A stretch of DNA of 64,000 nucleotides from Lineus longissimus (lineage: Eukaryota > Nemertea > Pilidiophora > Heteronemertea > Lineidae): NCBI RefSeq assembly GCF_910592395.1, contig NC_088324.1:622001-686000 (forward strand), read 5' to 3'. Positions 34,479-44,563 of this stretch are shown in pieces (within the stretch, counting starts at the first letter, position 1; every line of letters starts with the position of its first letter). The translations under genes and the position numbers were made by a program. A model generated the notes under the pieces. It saw nothing but the letters and a program-made list of their open reading frames with translations. It did not search any database and was not told the origin of the DNA.

Positions 34479-37247
34479 TCATCTGGCCAGCATCACAGTG
34501 TTTTTTAGAGACTGTAGCGTTGGGTCTGCGTCCGTGGCAGATTTAAACTCCTCTAATTTGGCATCGCTGATGTGACTGGCAATGTTCAGCAAGTTGACCT
34601 CGATTTTGTCATCGAATAGGTCTTGCGGGTTGGTGTCGGATACGAATGCGCGTGATAGAGTGTCAGCTAGGAACATTTCGCGTCCCGGGCGGTATACCAG
34701 TTTCAGATCATAGTGCTGTAGGCGTAACCTCATGCGTTGCATACGGGCTGAGAGTTTATGTATGGGCTTTGTCATGATTGCCAGTAGTGGCTTATGATCT
34801 GTCTCTATTGTTATCGGGCCTTTTCCGTAGACGTAATCATGGAATTTCTTACATCCGAAACAAATCGCGAGCAATTCTTTCTCAATGACGGCGTACATTG
34901 ATTGCGTTTCATCCAGGGCCTTAGATCCGAACGCCACTGGATGACTGTCTTGAATTAAGGCTGCGCCTAATCCAGATTTACTGGCATCAACCTGAAGCGT
35001 GATGGGTTTATTGACGTCATAGAAACTCAGCACGGGCGTGTTTGTGATCAAACGTTTCAGTCTCTTATATGCTCGGTCTTGGAGATCCTCCCAATGAAAT
35101 TCGACTTTTTCTTCGAGGACTTGACGTAGTGGTTTCGTTTCTTGTGAGAGGTTGGGGATGAATTTCGCAAGATATCCCACCATGGCGATGAATCTCCTAA
35201 TGTCCTCTTTACATGACGGTGTCGGCATGTTGGTGAAATCACTTACGCGATCCTGGCTGACCTTTAGGCCATCACCTGAAAATATATGTCCGACGTAGTC
35301 AACTTCGCTGAGGCCTATTTTCGTTTTAGCGGGGTTGAGTTTTAACCCTACTGCGCGTGCTCGCTCCAGTACGGTGCGTAGGCGATTATCGTGCTCGGCT
35401 TGTGTGCGGCCGTGTACGACGATGTCATCGACGACAATCTCAACCCCTTCGAGGTCACCAAATAAATCCGACATGACTTTATTGAAAATGTCACCACTCG
35501 TGGATATACCAAATGGTAACCGAAGGAAACGGTAGCGTCCCCACGGCGTGTTGAAGGTACAGAGCTTTGAACTTTGCTCATCAAGGCCAATTTGCCAAAA
35601 ACCTGATTTAGCGTCGAGTGTACTAAATATCTTTGAGCCGGGCATGCGTGCTGCGATTTCCTCAACTGTTTTCGTCGGATGGTGAGCTCTGCGAATCGCT
35701 TTGTTCAGTTTGGATGGATCAATGCAAATTCTCACCTTATTGTTTTGTTTTCGAACGACAGTCATACTATTGACCCATGGGGTTGGTTCGTTTTCTTTGA
35801 TCACTACTTTCAGGTCCTCCATTCGATCCAGTTCGGTTTTGACGACGTCCTCAATCGCGTACGGGATTTTACGAGGTGGATCGACGGACGGCTCAACGGT
35901 CGGATCTGTGAAAAGATGGTAGTTGCTCTGAATACATCCCAATCCTTGAAAGACATCCTCAAAATCCTTGATTTGCGATATCGAATGTATGCGCTTCACT
36001 AAGTTCAGTTTATCGCACGTATCACGGCCTAGAATTGGTTGGGCATTGTCAAGGATTTGAAAGGTGACGTCCAATCCGTTAAGATTCAAGACAGTTTCGC
36101 CGACAGGCGTAATCCTATGCCCCGAATATGATACTAATCGGCACTTTGGGGGTGTGTGTGTTGCGTTCAGTTTCTTGAAAAACTGTAACGGTATAATGTC
36201 GGCCTCGCTGCCGGTATCGAGTTTGAACGATATGGATTGTCCTTGAATGGTAAATGTTTCATGCCATCCGACGTAGTTGGCTGGTGTAACTGATACCTCG
36301 CCGATGAATAGCGTGTCCACGTGGGGACCATGAAAGTCTGGCTCATAATTGCGATGATAGAATTCTGTGGTAGGCCTACCGTTATTACGTGATTCCAGGG
36401 TTACGTCATGAATGCTCGATGACGATGGAGCTTGAGGACGTACGCGTTGTTTCTCTGATCTTGCCAGTGTGCGGCAAGATGCTTTGAAGTGGTTCATGCG
36501 GCGGCAATATCCGCATTCCTTGCCGTATGCCGGACATTGTGTGTAGTCAGCATGAGCTTGTCCGCCACAGTTTCCACATTTTTCGGATTGTGATCGTTTG
36601 TCAAATGTTCCGCGATGTTTGTTTCGGCTGCGATCATGGGAGCCGCGACCGTATGCCGTACTATTTTGGAATGATCTTCCGACGGCGTCGACGTCTTTTT
36701 CTTTCGTATCAGTCAGCGTCTTAAGTTGATTAGCGCTTGATTCGCTAATGCGACACGTATTGACACACTTCTCCAGGGTAAGGTCCTCGGTCTGCAGAAG
36801 TTTCTCGCGCGTGGTCTCGTCACGGATGCCGCAAACGACCCGGTCTCTGAGTAGAGAGTCTCGTAGAGCGTCGCCAAATTCACAGTCCTTGATAAGTTGT
36901 TTCAACTCCGTGAGAAATGAGTCAAATGATTCGCCGTCTTTCTGCGTCCGAGAATTGAATTGGTACCGGATAACTGTGATGTTCCGTTTCCCTTCACAGA
37001 ATGCGGCGAATTTCGCCTTCAGTGGCGCGATCTGGTCCACGTCTGCCTCGGCGAACTCCATCGTGGCGTGAACCTTTTGGGCCTCCGGTCCGGCAACGTG
37101 AAGGAAGACGTTACACTGGACCACCTCAGCTTTATCGGCGACACCCGATGCTATGCTGTAGACTTCGAATGAACGTATCCAATTTCGGTAGTTAGCTTGA
37201 AGATTGCCTTCAAGGCTTAACTGCGCTGGTGGTTTTAGTCCTGACAT
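34479..37247 (-). CDS. Gypsy gag-protease-reverse transcriptase-RNase H
   Basis: Starts at ATG 37247 (MSGLKPPAQ), chosen because the open frame further upstream is the primer-binding site and LTR. About 922 residues. Gag: NWIRSFEVY near the start, then two zinc knuckles (CGNCGGQAHADYTQC and CGYCRRMNHFKASC). Protease: LDTGSEADIIP with ILGRD downstream. Reverse transcriptase: VRICIDPSKLN, FSTLDAKSGFWQI, FLRLPFGISTS, and VVDD in place of the usual YVDD. RNase H: LQVDASKSGLGAAL, ETDHKPLLAI, ADTLSRA. Gag and pol are in one frame. A stop at 34479-34481 ends the frame shortly after RNase H. Confidence 0.95.
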   Translation of the reverse strand: MSGLKPPAQLSLEGNLQANYRNWIRSFEVYSIASGVADKAEVVQCNVFLHVAGPEAQKVHATMEFAEADVDQIAPLKAKFAAFCEGKRNITVIRYQFNSRTQKDGESFDSFLTELKQLIKDCEFGDALRDSLLRDRVVCGIRDETTREKLLQTEDLTLEKCVNTCRISESSANQLKTLTDTKEKDVDAVGRSFQNSTAYGRGSHDRSRNKHRGTFDKRSQSEKCGNCGGQAHADYTQCPAYGKECGYCRRMNHFKASCRTLARSEKQRVRPQAPSSSSIHDVTLESRNNGRPTTEFYHRNYEPDFHGPHVDTLFIGEVSVTPANYVGWHETFTIQGQSISFKLDTGSEADIIPLQFFKKLNATHTPPKCRLVSYSGHRITPVGETVLNLNGLDVTFQILDNAQPILGRDTCDKLNLVKRIHSISQIKDFEDVFQGLGCIQSNYHLFTDPTVEPSVDPPRKIPYAIEDVVKTELDRMEDLKVVIKENEPTPWVNSMTVVRKQNNKVRICIDPSKLNKAIRRAHHPTKTVEEIAARMPGSKIFSTLDAKSGFWQIGLDEQSSKLCTFNTPWGRYRFLRLPFGISTSGDIFNKVMSDLFGDLEGVEIVVDDIVVHGRTQAEHDNRLRTVLERARAVGLKLNPAKTKIGLSEVDYVGHIFSGDGLKVSQDRVSDFTNMPTPSCKEDIRRFIAMVGYLAKFIPNLSQETKPLRQVLEEKVEFHWEDLQDRAYKRLKRLITNTPVLSFYDVNKPITLQVDASKSGLGAALIQDSHPVAFGSKALDETQSMYAVIEKELLAICFGCKKFHDYVYGKGPITIETDHKPLLAIMTKPIHKLSARMQRMRLRLQHYDLKLVYRPGREMFLADTLSRAFVSDTNPQDLFDDKIEVNLLNIASHISDAKLEEFKSATDADPTLQSLKNTVMLAR

Positions 37248-37293
37248 TGTAGGTGTTTCCGATTGCGGGCGAGAGCTGACGTCTCTGACACCA

Positions 37294-37436
37294 TGTAAGA
37301 TATAACGCAACGAAGTGATTCGTGTGATAGTTACTGTATTACTGAAGACTACAAATAGGTAACAAACTCACCAGCTACACATTCATACATATTCATGAAA
37401 CCACTCGGCATTCCTCGTCAGGTAGCATACATTACA
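37294..37436 (-). repeat. Gypsy 5' LTR
   Basis: Identical by eye to 32895-33037; the primer-binding site abuts it at 37293. Confidence 0.97.
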
Positions 37437-38384
37437 GTGACGTCACGGCTTTTCCAAGATGGCGCTGCATATTGTAAACAAACTCGATCCACGGCCAAGG
37501 GAAAATCAAGTCATCAAAAAAGTTAGATTTTTCGCATCAAATCAGAGTTATTAGTACTTTTCTGCTATGAAATAAGTCTTCAGACAATAAGCTATCATTT
37601 GAATAATGAAAAGTGCTGTTTTGATGGGGAAAAATAGGGTTTTTTAAACCAAATAGCCGGCACCGATCTTCCAAAATTAGCGATGGTTTCAAAACAGTCT
37701 CCCAGATATGGGGCAATCTCTTCATTATCATAATGGGATTTGGAGGCATGTTTACAGATTTTACAAGTTCGAGACCTGTAATACCTAAAACTCGCATAGA
37801 TCCCCATAGATCCCCTCTATTTGTCGAGTTAGCGCCCCTGTGAGATCATGCATTTTCGGACACTAGAACGAAATCTTCCTGCGGATATCGCGGTTTCGGT
37901 GATGATTTAAGGAGAAATTGACTGTTCTTAGAGTTGTATGGGACAGAAATGAGTTCATACTTCATGAATACATGAATATATTATGATATGGGCGGGTTTC
38001 TAAGTCAAAACAATAACAAACTCAACTGCATCTCTACGGTGTATCGCGTAGTGCATTGCCTAGTGTATTTCGTAGTGTATTTTAGCGGAGACATTATTTC
38101 CCATTATTTCCTCACTTTGGCCACGCCAAACGTCTTTTTTATTCGTGGAAGTTAATCTGCTCTGTAAATTTTATTCTACACAGGAAGAATCCATACTAGG
38201 TATTGCAATATTTCATGTCTATTGGTGTTTTTGTGTACAGGAGCGCACCAGACAGTGAGACGTGAAGATGTGTTCAGTGCTGGTGCTGTCAGTAGACTGA
38301 ATCTGATTGGCCATAGCGATCACTAATATGGGTCGGGATCACGTGATGTGACGTCACCGCGGTATCCTCCTTGGTTACATGGGG

Positions 38385-39050
38385 AGTAATCGTTGTAAAA
38401 TTAGGCCAAACGCAAAGACAGTTAACCCGGGTACCACTATGTTCACGATGCGAACAAGCCGTGTAAGTCATTATCAGCATTTTTTCATTGAACATTTGCG
38501 GGTACAGCGTCACAGGGAGCAGCATTGAACGATAAACATGTTCACATCATATTCAGACAACGGCTTGTAACGGCCATACAGGAAACGATTCGTATCAACA
38601 AAACTACGGGCCGTATCGTCTGTTTCATGTTTTTGTGCATTACACCCCCTGGTGCCAAACAAAGAATAATTTTGAAACGAAATTTGGTGTGAATTTGTAA
38701 ACAAAGTTTTAAGTCCAGACCTCAAGCGGTTTCGGGTACACACTACATTTATTATCAAATTGCTAATGCATCAAAAGGTTGAATTGGTCAAGTTTAGCGC
38801 CCCATAGATTTTTCCCAGACGTGCCGATGAAAGTCAATTTCCGGCAGATAATACAGCCCGGGGTTAGATCTTCAAACCATAGAAATTTTGTTGTGGGCTG
38901 ACCGTGATAATTACCAGGCTGGGGGTCTAAAGTTTTGGGGGTCATTTTCGACCATTTGTGACCGGTGAATCGACTTTTCAACCAACGAGGGGTTAATTTG
39001 GCCATTGGGACCACAAAACTTAGGCTCCTAAACTGAAACGTCGTCATCGA
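38385..39050. other. Intergenic, no feature recognised
   Basis: Short minus-strand frames of 78-94 codons are present, but none has recognisable motifs or splice context. Confidence 0.4.
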
Positions 39051-40165
39051 TTTTAGCTCACCTCTTAGCAGAGGTGAGCTTATCCCATACCGTGGCGTCC
39101 GTCGTCCGTCGTCGTCGTCGTCGTCGTCGTCGTCCGTCGTCCGTTAGCAGGGCACGTTTCGTAACTGTTAGAGCTATTGACTTGAAACTTGGTACACATG
39201 TACCCTTATGTAATGACACCTTGGAGACCAAGTTTCGGTCTGATTCGTTTCATGGTTTGGCCACCAGGGGGCCAAACGTTAAAAGTGAAAATATGCAATA
39301 TCTCCCTTAATAGTAGTCGGGAAATTTTGAAAGAAATATGGTAGGTACTTCTAGCAAAGGTGCATCATATATCCTCCGGGTTTTTGATTTGACCTCCTTT
39401 TCAAGGTCACAGAGGTCAAATGGTGTAAATTGGCCGTTAGGATGTAACGATGTCACGTTTCTAAACTGCAATGACTATTGATACCAAATTTGGTACACAT
39501 TTACCCCTTAGTCAGGTGATCTCAGGGACCGAAGTTTGGTCCAATATGATTCACCACTTGACCACCAGGGGGCAAAATCCAAAAACCTTAAAAATGTGAT
39601 TATTCCTTAACTTCTTGCCCGATTGTCACCAATTTGATAACATGGGTACATTTAACCACCACACAGGTTTTTAATTTGACCTTCTTGTCAAGGTCACAGA
39701 GGTCAAATGGCATAAATTCGCCGTCAGGCCGTAACTATGGCACGTTTCTTAACTGCAATGACTATTGATCACAAATTAAGTACACATGTACCCCTTGGTC
39801 AGGTGATCTCAGGTACCGAAGTTTGGTGCGATCTGATTTGCCGTTTGGCCTCCAGGGAGGGGGCCAAATCCTAAATTCTTCAAAATGCCATTATTCCTAG
39901 TAATGACTTGCCCGATTGGCACCAATTTTATATCATAGGTACATCTAATTCTAACAACCATTCAATGTGTCACCCGGGTCTTCTTTGATTTGACCTACTT
40001 TTCAAGGTCACAGAGGTCGAATGTACTGTAAATTGGCCATTTTGGGGAAATTGTAATTGCTTGGACCTACATCAAACCTAACACTACATGACACAATACC
40101 ATGCTCTTTATCCATCTTTCCTCCACACGAGGTGAGCACAATGGCCCTGGCCATTTCATCTTCTA
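39051..40165 (+). repeat. Long dispersed repeat with AGCTCACCT hairpin head and (GTC)n tract
   Basis: Head TTTTAGCTCACCTCTTAGCA forms a hairpin with AGAGGTGAGCTT, followed by GTCCGTCGTC words and a GTC microsatellite (~39109-39135). Then come about three ~290-bp internal units, each with GGTACACATxTACCCC, a GGCCACCAGGGGGC-like block and TTTCAAGGTCACAGAGGTCAAATGG. Tail CACGAGGTGAGCACAATGGC. Related to 20721-21325, which lacks most of the internal units. Confidence 0.75.
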
Positions 40166-40249
40166 ATGGAAAGGAAATTCATGATTTTGATTTTTAAAAA
40201 CACGTATTCATAATGGAAAACACATCCATACTGGTGACTGACACCATGT

Positions 40250-40578
40250 ATCGAACTTGACGTACCGGGGTAAAACATAATGGTCGCTCCCCCATTTCGC
40301 TCGTTTCGTTTCTTTTCGTTGCGCAAAGTCCATTAAGCCATTTCCTGCTGATGATGACGTCCAGGACATTGTGGTGGCATGTATGTACGACACAGCGGGT
40401 TCCATTGGTAATGTTTGGTGGTTCGAGTGATCTGAGGATGATTACTGGACAGCCTTTTCAAGAATGAGGCGGTGTGGTGGTAAGCCTGGGATGTGCAATG
40501 TGTTGAGGAATTCGACTGGGAAGTGGATTGCTTCTTCTGGGGTGAGAGTGGTGTCATATGAGTGGTAGAAGTGTTGTG
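40250..40578 (-). pseudogene. Helitron/PIF1-like helicase remnant
   Basis: The minus strand encodes TLTPEEAIHFPVEFLNTLHI and PGLPPHRLIL, then after a one-base frame change PVIILRSLEPPNITNGTRC and VVHTCHHNVLDVII. These are the late motifs of Helitron-type PIF1 helicases (FPVEFLN, GLPPHRL, NGTRxxV). The N-terminal helicase and Rep domains are absent and the sequence fades after the last motif. This is a dead fragment of a rolling-circle transposon; the enclosing minus frames at 40208-40734 are not a gene. Confidence 0.8.
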
Positions 40579-40579
40579 T

Positions 40580-42430
40580 ACCCATTTCACAATCCCAAGA
40601 GAACCATGTACAGTGTCCTCGCGGCCCCTTCGGAGAAATTCCCGGCAGCGACGGATTTCAACAGCCTGACGAAAACGGGGAATCCCAATTTCACATTCCC
40701 CCGGTACCACTGACGGGCAGAGACCTGTATTCATCCACGACCGGAAGTCACATTGTACCCGAAAATTGTTCAGTTTGAAAATAGTTCAGCTTATCAAAAT
40801 GTCAAGTTGTGGTAAATACATGGCTGGGATGGACCAAAGTGGAATTAATTCTCAATCTGTGGTTGATTCTTAATCTACAGAGTCAGGCCATCACAGAAAT
40901 ATGCTTTTTGATAATATATTTAAGAAAATGTGGTCTCACTGGTCAGTTTAGAACTTGTACTTTGACAGGGCCATATCAATGCGCCAGTGACGTTTTGATG
41001 GACATGGTGTACGGAAATCTTTTTTTCTCAGGCAATCGGTATTGGAATTTTTTAAAACTTTATTATGCTATTGGCAAAGGGTTCTTCTTGACACATATAA
41101 AATTTTGTGCAGATTGATTGGTCCAATGAGTACTTTATTTACCAAAACCTATGCACAACAATGTACACGTAATGTACACATGTTTTAATAGAGGTCTCTG
41201 GCCTGACGGTCACGCACCTGTATTAAACCAATCAGCACGCGGTTGTACCCGAAAATAGTTCAGTTTGAGATCAATGCTTGGTCTCATCATACCAGTTGAA
41301 TGGTATTTTCCATTTGAGATATAATTTTTCTAAAATTGAGAATAAGGTGTGTTTAAAGTGAAGAAAATGATGAAGTTTCAGTCCAATTTGCTTACTTATG
41401 TGGTTTTGAGGCTCCATTTTTAACCCGTCGTGGTGAAAAAGCTGACTCGTTGGTTAAAAGCCATCAAAATTCCCCCCTATGTTCAGACCCCCAAACCCTG
41501 AAATTATCATGCAAAACGTGTTTTTCGTTGTGTAACACACAACGAAAATTTCATGGTTTGACAGGCTAGGATAGGTCTATTTGGCTTTGAAAGCGTTCCT
41601 CTCAGATTACATCTTGGAAAAAGTTATGAGCATGTAGAAAGTCACTACTGTTTCAAAGGGAAAACGGCTTAAAACTTTATTACAGGTACGTGACCTGACG
41701 AAATGCAATGTATTGATGTATACATCTTGGCTCGGATTTCCCCGTCAAATTCGTTTTCCCAGCAATTCCAAGTTTACCTATTATCAAAACAACATTCCGC
41801 ATAATATGTAAAGAGGAAGCTCTAGTGAACTCACACAACTGTATGTCCTAGCAGACGATAGAGCAAGCTCTAGTAAACTCACACAACTGTATGTCCTAGC
41901 AGACGATTTTTAAATACATGATGTCCAACACCCGCACTTCAGTGGCGCCGGTGTGAATAAATCTACTTGTGTGAATGGTCAATGGCTCATGATGGCTAGC
42001 TGATCGCGGTGGGAAAAAACACGTTTTGACCAGCCATAACTCTCAGCTAGACAGGCGGAGCAGCACAAGCGATCAATTCATCTGAGCGCACCCAACGTAC
42101 GCGAAAACGGACCACTTTCAATCGCTCGGTGCGCAAACTTGAACTTGAATTAAAAAAAAATTGCCATGTGTGAATACTACTGGCTATAAATTTCAACAAT
42201 CATGTTACGTCACGTGGACTCGTTTAAAAATACCACAAAAGCCAAGTTTCCGCGAAGTTATGTCACTTGTTGTCCGACTCCTGTTCATCCGACCGTGACC
42301 TCAGTATTTGACCAATCTGCTTTGTATCGTGAGCATTTTCGTGTATGGGTCAATTTGAATAGAAGAGTGGTTTGGTAACCTCTCTGACGTAACGTACTCA
42401 ATACGAGGCGTTGAATTTGGCTGTGCTCCT
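40580..42430. other. Intergenic with a small tandem duplication
   Basis: A ~50-bp segment (GCTCTAGTGAACTCACACAA ... CCTAGCAGACGAT) is duplicated in tandem at ~41818-41909. A hairpin (TTTTCGTTGTGT / ACACAACGAAAA) lies at 41521-41550. No gene recognised. Confidence 0.45.
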
Positions 42431-42433
42431 CGT

Positions 42434-42505
42434 ATGACAGACCGGTTTTGGGAACATAAGCGTTCAGTTGTGTCGACGCCAAGTCGAAGCACTGGTTCAA
42501 CATTG
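42434..42505 (+). CDS. Candidate first coding exon, plus-strand gene
   Basis: ATG at 42434, 24 codons starting MTDRFWEHKRSVVS and rich in Ser/Arg, ending at a strong donor (TTG|GTGAGT) in phase 0. The next candidate exon (42611-42691) also enters in phase 0. I do not recognise the protein. The overlapping minus frame at 42285-42569 lacks splice sites. Confidence 0.45.
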
Positions 42506-42610
42506 GTGAGTTCAGCCGGATTTCTTCACAACTTTTCTCCCCAAATTTTGCGACTATTGTCTGATACAATGTACAATCTTATCTTATCTTTTCATTTTCA
42601 TTTCTTGCAG

Positions 42611-42691
42611 ACGCCAGACACGTTGTCCTGTCCAGCACACCCAATGCTGCCCAGCCGGTTTATCACAAGATACGACGTGAACACCACAATG
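42611..42691 (+). CDS. Candidate second coding exon, plus-strand gene
   Basis: Acceptor TTTTCATTTCTTGCAG, 27 codons open in frame with the preceding exon (TPDTLSCPAHPMLP, then SRFITRYDVNTTM), donor ATG|GTGAGT, phase 0 at both ends. The paired consensus sites make this one of the clearer unassigned exons. No following exon could be placed with confidence. Confidence 0.5.
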
Positions 42692-42766
42692 GTGAGTTAT
42701 TTTACTCTATCGAAACTTCCTTGATCGCACATACATGTATTCTTTTGAAACTTCTCATCTCTGCAG

Positions 42767-42947
42767 CAGTGGCGGATCCAGAAATTTGGGAAAGAAGCGG
42801 GGGGCCGGGGGGGGGGCTGCCCCACCAATGAGAACTCATGATAGAGCCGAAGGTGCAATCCTGAAAATGAGGGGAGGGTTCTTGAGGAGAGGTGCCCTAA
42901 AATATCAAAAAGGGATGACTCATGCGGGACCCCTAAATCCGCCACTG
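42767..42947. mobile_element. MITE with CAGTGGCGGAT termini
   Basis: CAGTGGCGGATCCAG at 42767 is inverted at the right end (AAATCCGCCACTG, ending 42947). The interior has a G-rich run and GAGGGTTCTTGAGG. It is 181 bp without protein frames. This terminus is common among non-autonomous DNA transposons of invertebrates; the superfamily is not decided here because the flanks show no clear duplication. Confidence 0.75.
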
Positions 42948-43035
42948 CTGTTCTGAATATTTCCACACTCGGTTCAGCTGACCTTACACAGGAGGACGCT
43001 GTTAGCCCATACCCTATCTATGGTACTATATCGTT

Positions 43036-43566
43036 CTGGCAGCAAGAAAATGAGACGATCGGTCACATGTCTGCCATGTTTTATGACGTCACGCGCCACG
43101 TGCTTGGCGCAATGTGTCACGTGCTCATAACACATTCTATCTCTGAACCAATCAGCCCTTGATAATGTGACATGTGATATGTATGATGAGGACCTTGACC
43201 GGATCAGAAAGATAATTCAATCGAAGTAGTTCAGAGACATTTACATGAAGACATGGCAGAAATGACCAATGGTCTCGGTGATCACTAAATCCTAAAGGCT
43301 AGAGGGAGGTAATTATAATATGATCTCCACCGCCCGACCCGATGACGTCATTACCGGAATTCCGGGTGGCAACTTCTAGCTCATCGATTACTTAACTGAA
43401 GTTGCCGCCATTGTGATGTAAATACTTGGGGTATTTCCCACCCTGAATTCCGGTAATGACGTCATCGGGTCGGGCGGTGGAGATCATATTATAATTACCT
43501 CCCTCCAGCCTTTAGGATTTAGTGATCACCAATCGTCTCATTTCACCTCTGTGCTGCCAACTGTGC
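43036..43566. mobile_element. Nested inverted-repeat element with a 90-bp near-perfect palindrome
   Basis: Inner palindrome: 43277-43372 against 43438-43530, arms ~90 bp with very few mismatches (GGTGATCACTAAATCCTAAA, CTCCACCGCCCGACCCGATG), spacer ~65 bp. Outer arms: GGCAGCAAGA, AAATGAGACGAT near 43036-43062 against their inverse at 43531-43566. Probably a foldback transposon, or a palindromic element inserted in another TIR element. Confidence 0.75.
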
Positions 43567-43976
43567 GACGATCGAGGATCAGTCGGAGATCAGCATCCCA
43601 GAGCTTTGATAAACCTGCCAGTTGTTCCCAGGCTTGTGTTATGAAATGACCATGGTTTAGTGATAGGCCTGCCCCCACTTGTATTCAGTGGTATTAAATG
43701 GACAACTGTGGCATGAGATATGGTGGTTTTTCCTACAAAAATGGCTTCCAGTAGAACCGTGACTTCTCAGTCCAAACAGGAAAATTGAAATACATCATTG
43801 AACTGCAATAAACAGTGCACAAAAACTGGGTGTAACCTTAGGCCTGCCTGAATTTCACAGGTCATGTCCAAAACTGCCTCGCACACTGGCGAAAATCGTC
43901 ATTTGAGATAAGTGGCGGCGCATGGTGACAAGCAGAGATACTATCCTCCTGGCCAGGGAAATCCCACGCCCAGGTT

Positions 43977-44275
43977 GTCCCTTTAAAGCTAACATGCATG
44001 CATAAAAACCCTAACGGCCAAATTAGAAAAGACGGAAAGGATGAAGTGGCGAGGGTTCCGAGTTCGAACCCGCTTGAGGAATATTTTTTTGTTTTTTCTT
44101 TCTCTGTGACCTGTCTCGTCAATGAACTTGTGTTTCTGCAGTCAAGTGAGACCTGTCGCTGGGTGTCTATCATGTTTCAAGTGCAGTTTGTCTTTTGGTG
44201 GTCGGGCGTTTGTGTTTTCTATCTTTGTCGTTTGGGTTTTTATGCATGCACGTCAGCTTTAAGTAGGTTTTCGCG
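43977..44275. mobile_element. Foldback element carrying a tRNA-like B-box
   Basis: TTTAAAGCTAACATGCATGC and ATAAAAACCC are inverted at 44232-44262 (GGGTTTTTATGCATGCACGT, CAGCTTTAA). Inside, GGGTTCCGAGTTCGAACCCG (44051-44070) resembles a tRNA T-arm/B-box followed by a T-rich run, as in a SINE 3' region. No clear A-box is seen. Confidence 0.6.
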
Positions 44276-44563
44276 TGGTCACGAAGATGATATGTGAATA
44301 ATGACACCAATGCATTGGCCCTGCGGTCACGTGGTGGCTTTCAAAGATATCCTTGTGCCGTCGGTAGGAAGCTGCTGAAAGCCGCAGCAAACCAGCAGCA
44401 AACAAAAGACTTAGGCTACTTAAAATCTCTTTCGGGAGCAGTAATTATCTCGTCACCATTGTGTTTTACCTATAGCTCCTATACAAGTATAAAGATGGTG
44501 TGCGAAGATAAATTTCGGCTATTTTGTTACCATTTTGCTATCTAACTGTATGCGCCTGTTTAA

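Larger units (their letters stand above)
32895..37436 (-). mobile_element. Ty3/Gypsy LTR retrotransposon, 4542 bp
   Basis: Two identical 143-bp LTRs and 5-bp target duplications GTGAC at 32890-32894 and 37437-37441 define a complete insertion. The minus-strand order is gag zinc knuckles, protease, reverse transcriptase, RNase H, integrase, which is Ty3/Gypsy order. The primer-binding site begins directly after the 5' LTR (37293 downward, TGGTGTCAGAGACG). Its first nine bases match the complement of a tRNA-Leu 3' end as known for other elements. Identical LTRs mean recent insertion. Confidence 0.97.
32865..38382. mobile_element. MITE with 26-bp TIR and 9-bp target duplication, split by a Gypsy element
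   Basis: TIR CAAGGAGGATACC... starts at 32874, is cut after 32894 by the Gypsy insertion, and resumes at 37442. Its perfect inverse is 38348-38373. GTTACATGG flanks both sides (32865-32873 and 38374-38382). Without the 4547-bp insert and duplication the element is 953 bp with no protein frame. A 9-bp duplication fits the Mutator superfamily best, though this rests on duplication length only. Confidence 0.85.

Noticed and set aside
42963-43062. Possible third exon of the 42434 gene (acceptor CGGTTCAG, then ADLTQEDAVSPYPIYG)
   Set aside because: Wrong phase for the ATG-linked frame, and its end lies in the outer arm of the inverted-repeat element.
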